Shown: positions 1 to 10,694 of the stretch, in pieces
Numbering within the stretch: the stretch's first letter is position 1
Layout of the letters: every line of letters starts with the position of its first letter
Origin: Hepsetus odoe
Taxonomy: Eukaryota > Chordata > Actinopteri > Characiformes > Hepsetidae
Assembly: GCA_017165825.1 (NCBI GenBank)
Contig: CM029367.1
Location: 6,803,723-6,867,722, forward strand
DNA length: 64,000 bases
Direction of reading: 5' to 3'
Position numbers and translations under genes: made by a program
Notes under the pieces: model-generated
Told to the model about the DNA's origin: nothing
Database searches by the model: none
Seen by the model: only the letters and a program-made list of their open reading frames with translations

Positions 1-389
1 TGTCCTGGGTCTTCCCCGGGGTCTCTTTCCGGTGGGACGTGCCCGGAACACCTCACCAGGGAGGCGTCCAGGGGGCATCCAAAACCGATGCCCGAGCCAC
101 CTCATCTGACTCCTCTCAATGCGGAGGAGCAGCGGCTCTACTTTGAGCCCCTCCCGGATGGCTGAGCTTCTCACCCTATCTCTAAGGGAGAGTCCAGACA
201 CCCTGCGGAGGAAACTCATTTCGGCCACTTGTATTCGCGATCTCGTTCTTTCGGTCACTACCCACAGCTCGTGACCATAGGTGAGGGTGGGAACGTAGAT
301 CGACTGGTAAATTGAGAGCTTTGCCTTCTGGCTCAGCTCCTTCTTCACCATGACGGACCGATGCAGAGCCGATGCAGAGCGGGCTTTTC

Positions 390-1403
390 TTAAGCCCGCA
401 TCACTGCAGAAGCTGCCCCGATCCGCCTGTCGATCTCCCGCTCCATTTTACCCTCACTCCTGAACAAGATTCCGAGATACTTAAACTCCTCCACTTGGGG
501 CAAGGTCTCACTCCCAATCCTGAGAGGGCATTCCACCCTTTTCCGACTGAGGACCATGGCCTCAGATTTAGAGGTACTGATTCTCATCCCAGCCGCTTCA
601 CACTCGGCTGCGAACCGATCCAGAGAGTGCTGAAGGTCACGGCATGATGAGGCCAACAGGACAACGTCATCTGCAAAAAGCAGACTGCGGGCAATGCAGA
701 CCAAGCTCTGACACCGGTTGTACAGGGACCGGACAGCCCTTAACAGGGAATCCGATACCCCATACTCCTGGAGTACCCCCCACAGGAGCCCCCGAGGGAC
801 ACGGTCGAATGCCTTCTCCAAGTCCACAAAGCACATGTAAACTGGTTGGGCAAACTCCCATGCACCCTCCAGGACCCTGCTAAGGGTGTAGAGCTGGTCC
901 ACTGTTCCGCGACCTGGACGAAAACCACATTGCTCCTCCTGGATCTGAGGTTCGACTATCCGACGGACCCTCCTTTCCAGGACCCCTGAACAGACTTTCC
1001 CCGGGAGGCTGAGAAGTGTGATCCCTCGATAATTGGAACACACCCTCCGGTCCCCTTTCTTAAAGAGGGGGACCACCACCCCGGTTTGCCAATCCAGAGG
1101 CACCGTCCCCGATGTCCATGCGATGTTGCAGAGGCGTGTCAGCCATGACAGTCCTACAACATCCAGAGCCTTGAGGAACTCTGGGCGGATCTCATCCACT
1201 CCCGGAGCCCTGCCACCAAGGAGCTTTTTGACCACCTTGGCAACCTCGACCCCAGAGATGGAAGAGTCCACCTCTATGTCCCCAGGCTCTGCTTCCTCCT
1301 TGGAAGGCATGTTGGTGGAATTAAGGAGGTCTTCTAAGTACTCCCCCCACCGACCCACAACGTCCCGAGTCGAGGTCAGCAGCGTACCATCCCCACTATG
1401 CAC
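390..1403 (-). pseudogene. LINE reverse transcriptase fragment with internal deletion
   Basis: An open reading frame of 337 codons covers the central and C-terminal reverse transcriptase of the LINE at 1-2900. It retains the fingers motif (FKKGDRRVCSNYRGITLL), the LEKAFDRVP motif and the catalytic FADD box. The sequence jumps from the CQSLVCIARS region straight to LLFADD, so roughly 45 residues that normally carry the template-binding GLRQG-type motif are absent. This is a dead copy even though the frame is open. Confidence 0.85.
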
Positions 1404-1451
1404 TGTGTTGACCGTGCACTGCTTTCCCCTCCTGAGACGCCGGATGGTGGA

Positions 1452-2430
1452 TTAGAATTTCCTCGAAGCCGTCTGGAAGTCCTTCTCCATGGCCTCTCCA
1501 AACTCCTCCCATGCCCGAGTTTTTGCCTCAGCAACCACCAGAGCCGCATTCCGCTTGGCCTGTCGGTACCTATCAGCTGCCTCCGGAGCCCCACTGGCCA
1601 AAAAGGCCCGGTAGGACTCCTTCTTCAGCTTGATGGCATCCCTCACCGCTGGTGTCCACCAACGGGTTCTAGGGTTGCCACCGCGACAGGCACCGACCAC
1701 CTCCCGGCCACAGCTCCGGTCAGCCGCCTTGACAATGGAGGCGTGGAACATAGTCCATTCAGACTCAATGTCCCCCACCTCCCCCGGGGCGTGGTTAAAG
1801 CTTTGATGGAGGTGGGAGTTGAAGCTTGTCCTGACAGGGGAGTCTGCCAGAGGTTCCCAGCAGACCCTCACGATGCGTTTGGGCCTATTAGGTCTGACCG
1901 GCATCTTCCCCCACCAACGAAGCCAACTCACCACCAGGTGATGGTCGGTTGACAGCTCCGCCCCTCTCTTTACCCGAGTGTCCAAGACATGGGGCCGCAA
2001 GTCCGATGACACGACCACAAAGTCGATCATTGAACTGCGGCCTAGGGTGTCCTGGTGCCAGGTGCACATGTGGACATCCTTATGCCTGAACATGGTGTTC
2101 GTTATGGACAATCCGTGACGAGCACAAAAGTCCAATAACAAAACACCACTCTGGTTCAGATCGGGGGGGCCATTCCTCCCAATTACGCCCTTCCAGGGTC
2201 ACTGTCGTGGCGTGAGCATTGAAGTCCCCAGCAGAGCGATGGGTGCCAGGAGGGACGCTCTCTAGCGCCCCCTCCAGAGACCCCAGACAGGGTGGGTAGT
2301 CCAGAATGCTGTTTGGCGCATAAGCGCAGACAACACTAAGGACCCGTCCCCTCTCATCTACACCGGTGTAAACCCCGATATGCTGGCCCAAGCCGTGGGG
2401 CAATAAGTATATCACACCTGTAGCGCTCAC
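1452..2430 (-). pseudogene. LINE endonuclease domain, frame-broken
   Basis: Two overlapping minus-strand frames (2430-2080 and 2141-1452) together give the endonuclease half of the LINE. The SAGDFNAHATT motif lies in the first and the SMIDFVVVSSDLR and LSTDHHLVV motifs in the second, so one frameshift separates them near 2080-2141. The GDFN and SDH-like motifs are typical of apurinic-endonuclease domains that nick target DNA for retrotransposition. Confidence 0.8.
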
Positions 2431-2954
2431 GGTGGCGCTCAGGAGTGGAAAAAGAGTCCAGCCCTCTCAAGGGAGACTGGTTCCAGAGTCCAAGCTGTCG
2501 CGTGCGAGGTGAGATCAACTATATCTAGCTGGAACTGCTCAACCTCGTGCCTGGCTCAAAATCCCTTCCCCACCAGAGAGGTGGCTTCGTTCCGTCCCTA
2601 GAACCAGCTTCTGCAGCCAAGGATCCCGGACACGCCAGGCCCGTTTCGGCCGCCCAGCTCTGCTTGCCTGCCCGATACTGGCCTCCCACAGCTGGTGACC
2701 CCTTGGGAAGGGGACCACGATGCCTCTTCGGGCTGAGCCGGCCGGGCCCCCATGGTGAGGGCCAAACCACGGCGCTCGCCAGCGGCTCCACCTCAGGCCT
2801 GGCTCAGAGAGAGACGGTGACCCGTCGGGTGAGGGAGAACGTCTTCCAAATTTTTATTCATCATAAGAGTCCTCTGAACGCTCTTTGTCTCTTCCCTCCT
2901 AATGTGACAGCCCTTGTGTGAAATGCCAGCGGCTAACCTGACAAAAATTCAACC

Positions 2955-3036
2955 CCTACGTTCACCCATATTACACACCCATGCGCTTGGGGCTGGCTAT
3001 TGAAAGCGCTCGGGGAGCAGTGACAGGGACGTAAAG
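2955..3036 (-). mobile_element. SINE family A remnant
   Basis: A short piece of the tRNA-like SINE called family A here, in reverse orientation. It is recognised by the block that reads, on the minus strand, gtcactgctccccgagcg followed by a tttcaatagc-like segment. Both ends are missing. Confidence 0.6.
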
Positions 3037-3097
3037 CAGTAATGTAAGTAATCATTCATATCTTAGTCCTGTTAATATCTTCCCTTTTCTTGGCTAA

Positions 3098-3559
3098 TTG
3101 GTTCTGCTGTTTTGGGTGATGTTACATATGAGCCGACCTTTAGTTTACCCAGCATCACTGGATGGCTTCTTTGCCCCATGGACAAACCATGCTATGGTTA
3201 GTGGTATTAGATACGTTTATTTCCTTTCTATTTTTGATATATTAGTTATGTTATTTTATTCTTTTATACTTTTGCCCAGTTTGTTGTTATCTAATCTGTC
3301 AGTCAGAAATGGATAAATATTGCTTTGTAACTATGATAGCATACTCTGGATTTCTTCCCATTTTGCTTGGTGAGTGATGCTGGAATACACATATTTCCAA
3401 AAACCAGAAATGGTTTATTTGCTCTTTGTGTTGCTGGGATCATTTATTCAGGCTGGTAAGTGTTGTAAGGTATCGTTCATTTGCAGTTACTACAATAACT
3501 TGTTTTAGAACTGTGTGTAGAATGTCCTACTGAAAAATGGAAATCTATCTATTTATCTC

Positions 3560-3632
<73 letters not shown>

Positions 3633-6600
3633 AAAAAGGCTGTAAACAAAGAATGCTTTCAAAAATGGAAGTGTTAATCATTTATTTTCATCAATCAACA
3701 AAATGCAGTGAATGAACAAAAGAGAAATCTAAATCAAATCAATATTTGGTGTGACCACCCTTTGCCTTCAAAACAGCATCAATTCTTCTAGGTACACTTG
3801 CACACAGTTTTTGAAGGAACTCAGCTAGTAGGTTGTTCCAAACATCTTGGAGAAATAACCACAGATCTTCTGTGGCTGTAGGCTTCTTCACATCCTTCTG
3901 TCTCTTCATGTAATCCCAGACACACTCGATGATGTTGAGATTAGGGCTCTTTGGGGGCCATAAGAATTGATGCTGGTTTAAGGGAAAATGTAGTAACACC
4001 AAATATTGATTTGATTTTGATTTTTCTTTTGTTCGCTCACTTTGCATTTTGTAAATTGATTAAAATAAACAATCATTAATTCTATTTCTGAAAGCATTCA
4101 TTGTTTACAGCATTTTTTCCACACCTGCCTAAAACTTTTGCACTGTACTGTGTATATATACAGTTGAGGCCAAAATTATTAGCCCCCCAGGAATTATGGA
4201 ACATTTTTTTCAACTTCCTCCCAATGTTTGCAGCATTGATGAAACTTGATATAAGCAAATATTCACCAGTGCTATTTAGTAGCTTTTGGCACATTTTGTA
4301 ATATAAAATACATTTTTTGGCTTGCTTTATATCAAATATAGTAAAAAATGGGGTGGTCAAAAATATTAGCCCCATGCGAATGTTTGCTTTCAAAACACAC
4401 CTACAGTAATTAACCAATCAGCTTTGAAACCACACCTGTGCAGTCAATTGGCTTCCTAACAACATTCAATCAGCATAAAAAAACTCCAAGGAACAGGGCA
4501 CTTGAACACATGATGAGAGGGACTACTGTTACTCACCATGCCAAAGACAAAGGAAATCAGTCTGGAGCTCAGAAAGAAGATAGAAGAGGCTCATGATAAG
4601 GAGGAAGGCTACACTGCCATTTAGCCAAGAAACAAACCTGGCCGTGGCCATAAGCGCAAGATTTCAAGAACTCTGGATAGGAAAATTATCAGAGATGTCA
4701 GCAAGGAACCCCGGACATCTGCCAAGATGATTGTTGCTGACCTGGCCTCTTCTGGAGTTGATGTGTTCAAGGTACACAGTTGTGAGGGCTCTTCATCGTG
4801 GTGGGCTTCAGAGCCATTGTACCAGAAGAACCCCTTAACTCAAAGAGCAGCACATCACAGCCCAACTGAGGTTTGCCCGTGAATATTTGAAAGGTAAAGA
4901 TGAGTTTTGGACGTCTGTGCTTTGGTCTGATGAGAATAAACTGGAAATGTTTGGGCACATGAATGTTGCTTATGTTTGACGAACAAAGGGAGAGGCCTTC
5001 AACCCAGTTGCCCAGCACAGTTCCCACAGTTAAACATCGTGGGTGGAGCATCATGCTCTGGAGCTGTTTTGCAGCCTAAGGCACAGGGAGCCTTGTTCGG
5101 GTGCATGGCATAATGAAAAAAGAAAATGATGTTGACATTTTGAGGGAGAATATGCAGAAATCTGCTCATAGTCTAGGCTTAGGTCATCGCTGGGTCTTCC
5201 AACAAGACAATGACCCAAAGCATACAAGCATTTTTACAACAGTTCCTCAAAAAAACCAAGATCCTGGAGTGGCCCAGACAGAGCCCAGACCTCAATCCTA
5301 TTGAGAATCTGTGGTGGGTGCTCAAAGTCAATGTCCATGCTCGGAAACCATGCAATTTGGACCAGCTAGAACAATTTGCAATTGAAGAATGAGCCAAAAT
5401 CCCTCAGTAGACCTGTGCCAACCTAGTAAAGAACTACTCTAAGAGATTGTTGTCAGTTATGGCTCAGAAAGGGTACACTATTGACTATTAATGGCCAGGA
5501 GGCTAATCATTTTGGATGTCTCATTTTTGCCCTTTCTTGTTTCAACTCAGTGTATCAATAAAATGTCCTAATTAAACTTAGTGGAAATTGTTTTTTATAG
5601 TGTATTTGTTTCCAAAATAACAAACACTTGTTGTAAATGGTCATTTTCATGGAGAAATCAAGAGTGTTGTCTAATTTCATAACGGCGGTAATAATTTTGG
5701 CCTCAGCTGTATATATGTATGTACAGTGGGAGCTCTGGTCATGATCATTATTTGTTCCAAAACTCTGGACATGACCCAATTTGGACCCAAACATAGTTTC
5801 GCCATAAAATTGTATGTGAACACAATTAATTCGTTCCAGAGCTTACGAACTGTATCTAAATATTTTTGGGCAAAAATAAAGATTTTTAAGGCCAAAAATA
5901 GTTAATTATACCATAGAATACAGAGTATAACAGTAAACTAAATGTAAAAACATTGAATGAAATCTCTGAACAATAAAGAAAATAAACAGTGCAAGAGTTT
6001 GTGCTAGACCCTTATGAACCGTTCACTGTAAACACTTTTTTTTAAGAATTTTAAGCACAGGGGAAAAAATTAAGCTTGAAAAATCCTTAATTTATACAAA
6101 AACTAAACCTAAACAACCAAGAAAACTAACCTTGCATGAGTTGAATTCTTGCGTGAAGGAAGTGAAGCACATGAAATACAGCACAAAGATTTCGCAACAA
6201 ATTAATGCACTTCTGACCAAGAACAATGTACAGGGAGAACAATGTAAAGGGAGAATGATGGACGGGGAGAACGATGTACAAGGAGAACAATGTACAGAGA
6301 GAACGATGTTTAGGGAGAACAATGTACAGGGAGGGACTGAACACTTTGTTAGGCCCTGTATACACTCAGCAAACTAAAGAAAATGGGATACGGACGGAGA
6401 ATGGGGGAAACCATTGGTCCGTAGTATGAACCGGAGGGGAAACAGGCCGCCAGTGTTTTGTTCACAACTGGAAGTTGTGGTTATGAACAGAGGCAAATAT
6501 TTGGCGAACCTTTTGATTGTAACACAATTTGTACATGTTCAGAAACGTTTATGACCAGAGGTTCCACTATATCAGGAATATTTTGTAAAATGGCATGTGC

Positions 6601-7835
6601 TTGAGTGCTCTCTATGGTTTTGACCTTTGCTAACCTTGCTAACAATTATTGTTGTTGTTGTTGTTAGAAAATTAAATGTATAATATTTATTAGAATATTT
6701 TATTAGCATATTTATTAGAATGTTTAAAACAAATATGGTATGGTAGCTTGTGATTTTTTATTTTTGCACGTTTCCAGAAAATTACTGCAGCTTGTACAAA
6801 GAGTGTAGTTGGAGAGAGAGAATATTTGCTGTAAAGAAGTTACCTTTTTTGTAACTAGAACCCATTGTTTCCATGCCTTTAAAGATGACAGTGAAAATTT
6901 GTGGAATACAATGCTGATCAAATTTAAGAGTAACAGACACTTATAGAAATTACATCTTATTTAAAAAATAGTTTGAATGCATTGAATAGCTCTTAGGAGA
7001 ACTATGTGAACACCTGCACACAATGTTTTTCAGCAACTTTAATTGAAAGGTGCATTTCAAATAAACCTTAGAAGAAGTTGTTTTTTCAAAGTCTTTATCT
7101 ATTGACACACCTTATTTCTTCTCATCCTGTCAGGATCCTTTCCTTAAACAATCACTCCATCTCTCCAGTTTTAGATTTTTGCTCCAGTTTGCTCATGCCT
7201 TTCAAGCCCCTCCTCCATATCTTGAGCCTTTGCATGGAAGTCCCATATAACTTCTTGCTGATTTATTATTATTATTATTATTATTGGTTCATATACATCA
7301 GTCTAATTCATAATTTGGCCAATTCTTTGATTCCTAAAACATGCAACATCATGCTCAGTTACAAACTGAAACTATGTTAGTAACCTTGAAGTACAGGATA
7401 GGACTGGTCCACAGTGACTGACATTCAAAGTCTTTTTGTGCTTCTCTACAGGGTAATTTGGGTGTATGTAAGTGTTGGCATTTGGGTGTATCCCCTGCTT
7501 GGTATGTTCAGTACTCCTGGCTTGATGGCTTTCTTCATAACCAACATATTTGTGATGATCTTGCTGTACTTACTAGGCCAAACACTGAACTTCAAAATCT
7601 GGGGTAAGCATAATTTACACAGAATAAAGAACTAGAAGTGTGGAACCTAATAGTAAAAAAGGTTTAATGATTTTTCAGATTTTTCAATACCTTTTTGATA
7701 AATATTTATTTGAACAAGAAAAACTGGGCCAGAAGATGACTAATACATATTTATGTTAAAAGGGGAGATACTATTGAAGTTTATTCTCTCCAAAATATGA
7801 CAGGTGTACAGCAGTTGAAGATGAAGAAGTACTGA
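3098..7835 (+). CDS. AIG1/ADTRP-family membrane hydrolase, last four exons (partial gene)
   Basis: Exons: about 3098-3196, 3340-3455, 7452-7603 and 7804-7835. They splice in phase (0, 2, 1) into one frame ending at TGA 7833-7835. The product has the landmarks of the AIG1/ADTRP (FAR-17a/AIG1) family: an LLFWVM helix, an RPLVYPASLD loop, the NHAM|HT motif spanning the first junction, RNGLFALCVAGIIY, VGIWVYPLLG, and a final helix LLYLLGQTLNFKIWG with a short basic tail (VQQLKMKKY). In this family a histidine in the NHxMHT region and an N-terminal threonine are catalytic for fatty-acid ester hydrolysis. The histidine region is intact; the threonine exon is not in the window. Donors are GTTAGT, GTAAGT and GTAAGC. 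The first exon has no AG acceptor where one is expected: an in-frame TAA sits at 3095-3097. It may therefore be a decaying copy, a sequence error or a non-canonical site. Three DNA transposons fill the 4-kb intron. Family assignment is fairly sure; AIG1 versus ADTRP is not decided. The last exon is the least certain. Confidence 0.75.
3562..3628. repeat. (TA)n microsatellite
   Basis: About 33 TA units directly abut the inner part of the inverted repeat of the DNA transposon that follows. They replace the outer tip of that element. Confidence 0.95.
3629..4152 (-). mobile_element. Internally deleted Tc1-like transposon with transposase C terminus
   Basis: Inverted repeats are visible as ggctgtaaacaaagaatgct at the left and its near reverse complement (agcattcattgtttacagc) at the right. 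The minus-strand frame 4047-3739 gives the C-terminal end of a Tc1-type transposase (PPKSPNLNIIECVWDYMKRQ, then SVPRRIDAVLKAKGGHTKY). The N-terminal DNA-binding half and the first catalytic aspartates are gone. The left tip is lost into the TA repeat, while the right end runs to a TA site. Confidence 0.85.
4161..5709 (+). mobile_element. Tc1/mariner element with both ends and TA target site, transposase degenerate
   Basis: Both ends are present: cagttgaggccaaaattatt at the left and its inverted counterpart (aataattttggcctcagctg) at the right, each flanked by TA. The length of about 1.55 kb is normal for Tc1. The transposase starts at ATG 4538 (MPKTKEISLELRKKIEEAHD) but hits TAG at 4622. Further stops and at least one frameshift (about 5240-5265) follow. 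The catalytic blocks are still readable: FQQDNDPKHTS (second D) and RQSPDLNPIENLWWVLK (E). Confidence 0.93.
4538..5490 (+). pseudogene. Tc1 transposase pseudogene
   Basis: Remnant of a DDE transposase inside the element at 4161-5709. The helix-turn-helix half follows the ATG at 4538 and is stopped after 28 codons. RGHKRKISRTLDRKIIRDV is readable past the stop. The DNDPKH and NPIENLW catalytic motifs sit in two different frames near 5205 and 5295. The family protein cuts and pastes DNA at TA dinucleotides; this copy cannot. Confidence 0.85.
5724..6569. mobile_element. Non-autonomous TA-flanked DNA transposon (about 846 bp)
   Basis: The left end cagtgggagctctggtcatg and the reverse complement of the right end (tagtggaacctctggtcata) match, and both are flanked by TA. 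No transposase frame is found inside. The subterminal text has the 'ttcgttccagagcttacgaac' style seen in mariner-type MITEs. A 16-bp minisatellite lies in the interior. Confidence 0.8.
6220..6334. repeat. 16-bp minisatellite, about 7 units
   Basis: Tandem units of the form gagaacaatgtacagg occur with scattered substitutions, inside the non-autonomous DNA element at 5724-6569. Confidence 0.85.
6570..7451. other. Intron sequence of the AIG1/ADTRP-like gene without recognised features
   Basis: AT-rich single-copy-looking DNA. It contains a short GTT repeat near 6650-6664 and an ATT microsatellite at 7259-7286. The last 12 bases give a good acceptor tract (gtgcttctctacag) for the exon at 7452. 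Confidence 0.6.
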
Positions 7836-9320
7836 AATGACACAATGGATAGTTTGTTTTCATTGTTTTATCTCAATATTGTCTAAATTGCTTAAGATGT
7901 GCATGGTTCTGTGAAAAATATTATCAGGATGTATTTAATTAGAATACTGTTTGTTGCTAATGTTTGTATCCTATTTTGTAGACTTACCTAAGCAAATACA
8001 TATTTGAACCCATGTAAAGGAAAAATGCCTTAAAAATCAACTCATAATAAAAAAAATAAAAATATAATAAAAGCAACAAAAACTATAATTGCTTCAATAA
8101 CATTTTTGACTAGATTGCTTTTTTTATTTTACTGAAGCACCATTAACACAATGTCACAAAATACAACACAAAATAAAGGTTCATTACATATAGCATATTC
8201 TGTAAATGTAATGGCTTTCCAAATAGCATGAACAGATATCTAGAGAGGAAAACATTGTGATGATTGTGATTTCTTAGAACCGCTTTTGTATTTAAACTTG
8301 GCAAGCCCCCATTTCATTGGTAGGCTTTGGTTGGAAACATGTTTAAATGACCAAGGGAAAATGATCAAATTAAGACATTTTTTCTATAGTATTAAGGTGA
8401 ATATAGCTAATCTACGTCTACTTTATGCTAATAAATGTAATGCATTGTTGGGTTTTAGCACAATAAACTAATTCTTGATATCAAAATAAACTTAAACATT
8501 GAGCTTATAGAACTCAAAAATATTTGAAATTGTAAGTCCACATTTTAATTTAGCCAATTAATAAAATAAAATTTTGTCTTGCATATTGTAAAACACTGGC
8601 CATTAGAGCTTTTTGAAAACACCTTTCCCAACAAGCACTGAACAAACACCAAAAAAAAGAAGAAAAAAAATACAATACTAAAATACAATACTGTATCATT
8701 AATGTGATTGCAAAATCTTGCCTTGGCGCTTCACTAATTTTTATTCAAGCCCAGTAGGACAGTATGCACATGGCCTGGAAAAAATAAGACTGTCAGTAAC
8801 AATAGTTCCCTTTAAGAAAATAAAAGAAAAAAAAAAAAAAAAAAAACAAAAAAAAAACAGGACTTCCACCTGTTAGTTTTAGAGGTCTTAGAGATAATTA
8901 CAGGGCATATCTGTTTTTGAGCAAAAGTTTTTGGATGCTGAAAAAGTGAATGATAAAAAAAAAAATTACAACGGACTAGATGTTGGCATGCCAATTTACA
9001 AAACACAGCATACATTTAAAATGTTTCAGACACTTTTAATTATAAATGGTAAATTTATTTTGATTATACTGACCCAGATATGAGTGAAATGTAAGTGAAT
9101 ATATAATTGACCACACTACTACTACATTTAATGTAAAGCAAGTAACAAGAGAAAATAATTTATGACCAAGTGTTATTAATTCTAAAATATACCTAGACAA
9201 AGTCAGCAAAAAACCTGCCAAAATTTGGAATTAAACCCTGCATCATCTAAACATGGTTCTATACATTTTACATAATCTGCTTTTTTCTGAATAATTTGTT
9301 AGCTTCCCTTTACCATAATC
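7836..9320. other. 3' flank of the AIG1/ADTRP-like gene and unique AT-rich DNA
   Basis: No coding signal is seen. Several AATAAA hexamers (for example near 8045-8065) could serve polyadenylation of the gene ending at 7835. An A-run tract lies at 8824-8860. I see nothing else. Confidence 0.5.
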
Positions 9321-9549
9321 GAGGAGCTGTGGTTGTCTAGTGGTTAAGGAATAGGCCACACGATTGGAAGGTTGTGGGTTTGAATCCCAGATCAGTAGGT
9401 TGCACTGAGGTACTTGAGCAAGGTACCGTCTCCTTCACTGCTCCCCCTGCTGCAAATGTTTGTATCGGTGAAATGCAGAGGAAGGATTTCATTGAATCTC
9501 AATGTGTGCTGTGCAGTGTTTTGCTATAACAAAATAGTCACTTTCACTT
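9321..9549 (+). mobile_element. SINE family A, near full length
   Basis: The tRNA-like head has an A-box-like ggttgtctagtggttaa and a B-box-like gggtttgaatccc. It is followed by the body segment ending in an aatgcagagg block and a tail ending tcactttcacttc. The same body recurs at 11583, 23078, 29350, 49077, 50125, 54307 and 60375. Confidence 0.85.
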
Positions 9550-10694
9550 CATCTATGCTTAGAAAAGCCTTAAGACACTTCTAATTTGAGTGAGGAAGCA
9601 TTCTTAGTATTAGAATCTCCTTTTCAGTTTAGGTGGGTAAGACTTATCATAATTTGACATAGTACAACTTAGCCCCAAGCAACTGCATTTTTGATATTCA
9701 GAACATAAATGCTTATCATATTTAAGTAATTTTAAAAAATAGCAAACAGACTAATTATTCTAATTACTAATTTGGTACGAATCACGAATCAAGAGGGAAA
9801 AACTCCAGTCACCTTGGTCTCTTTTCTCTTTCAAATCTGCAAGAATTTTTTTTGTGTGTGTGGGGGGGGGGATACCTGTTGGCCAATAATTTCTTCTCTC
9901 CTTGGCCAGTTCCTGCATTGGCATTAGCTGATTCCATTCATAGATGCCACATCAATGTACAAAGTCATGAACAATGTCTATGCTCAAAATAGTTGAAAAA
10001 TATATGGCACATCAAAATGTACATACAACAGTTTATTTGAGCTAAATTTTTAGGATTACAGATTTCTAGTAATTCAGATGGAAACACTTGTTTTGCCCTT
10101 TTTACAATCTCAAAATGAAGCAAAGGCAAGGTAATTTGTTCTGTTGCATGCCTATTGAGTACTTGTGTTGTTTTTCAAGAAATACTGGAGAATATTGATG
10201 AGAACACATGAGGTTACCCATGACTTTAGGATTCACTGTTAAACATCTGTACTCTAAAACATCTGTACTCTTTTTTAAGAATGGAGCTTACAAATACCAG
10301 TGCTTCTTAACCAAGGAATTTATCAAGTGAATGGTTTCATGTGCAATTTAGCATTGGTTTTTTAGGATTTTCTCAACAAATCTGCAGGAGATATGATATG
10401 ATATGCTATCACTAAATAAAATAAGCCTGAGAAGCAGAAATCATTACCCTTTTCCTTCCAGAACATGACATTTTTAGTCAAACACAGTATCAGGGAAGGT
10501 CTCAATCTTAGCTGGCTGGTGAAGGGTGTTAAGGATGGCCCAAATGCCAAACCAATTCAATTCCTTCAGTGGCTGTCATAATTGTCAAGAACCTTGCCAG
10601 TCTTTCCTTCCAGTCCCTTCTGCCAGGGTACAGATGTAGAAGCAAGTATACATGACATGTACACGTGTAAAATTTATGGACATGGAACTCAAAC
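9550..10694. other. Unique AT-rich intergenic DNA between convergent genes
   Basis: No supported gene. A G-run (gtgtgtgtgggggggggg style) lies near 9856-9870. The right part (about 10360-10694) would be the 3' UTR of the minus-strand gene whose stop codon is at 10695-10697. Confidence 0.5.

Larger units (their letters stand above)
1..2900 (-). mobile_element. Decayed non-LTR retrotransposon (APE-type LINE), 3' end off the window
   Basis: Read on the minus strand, this GC-rich block is a LINE with an apurinic-endonuclease-like domain (about 2430-1452) and a reverse transcriptase plus C-terminal region (about 1403-1). The endonuclease part shows a GDFNAH motif and a TDHHLVV motif. The reverse transcriptase shows FKKGDRRVCSNYRGI, QCGFRPGRGT, CFVDLEKAFD and FADDVVLL, and the tail shows an arginine-rich RPRGRPRT. 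It is inactive: the frame is broken at about 1403-1452 and 2080-2141. The stretch expected between the SLYNR region and the FADD box (normally carrying a GLRQGCPLSP-like motif) is deleted near 690-700. GC content falls abruptly near 2830-2900, which I take as the 5' border. The exact LINE clade is undecided. Confidence 0.9.

Noticed and set aside
372..2921. Plus-strand open frames within the first 2.9 kb
   Set aside because: They are antisense shadows of the GC-rich minus-strand LINE and have no recognisable protein features.
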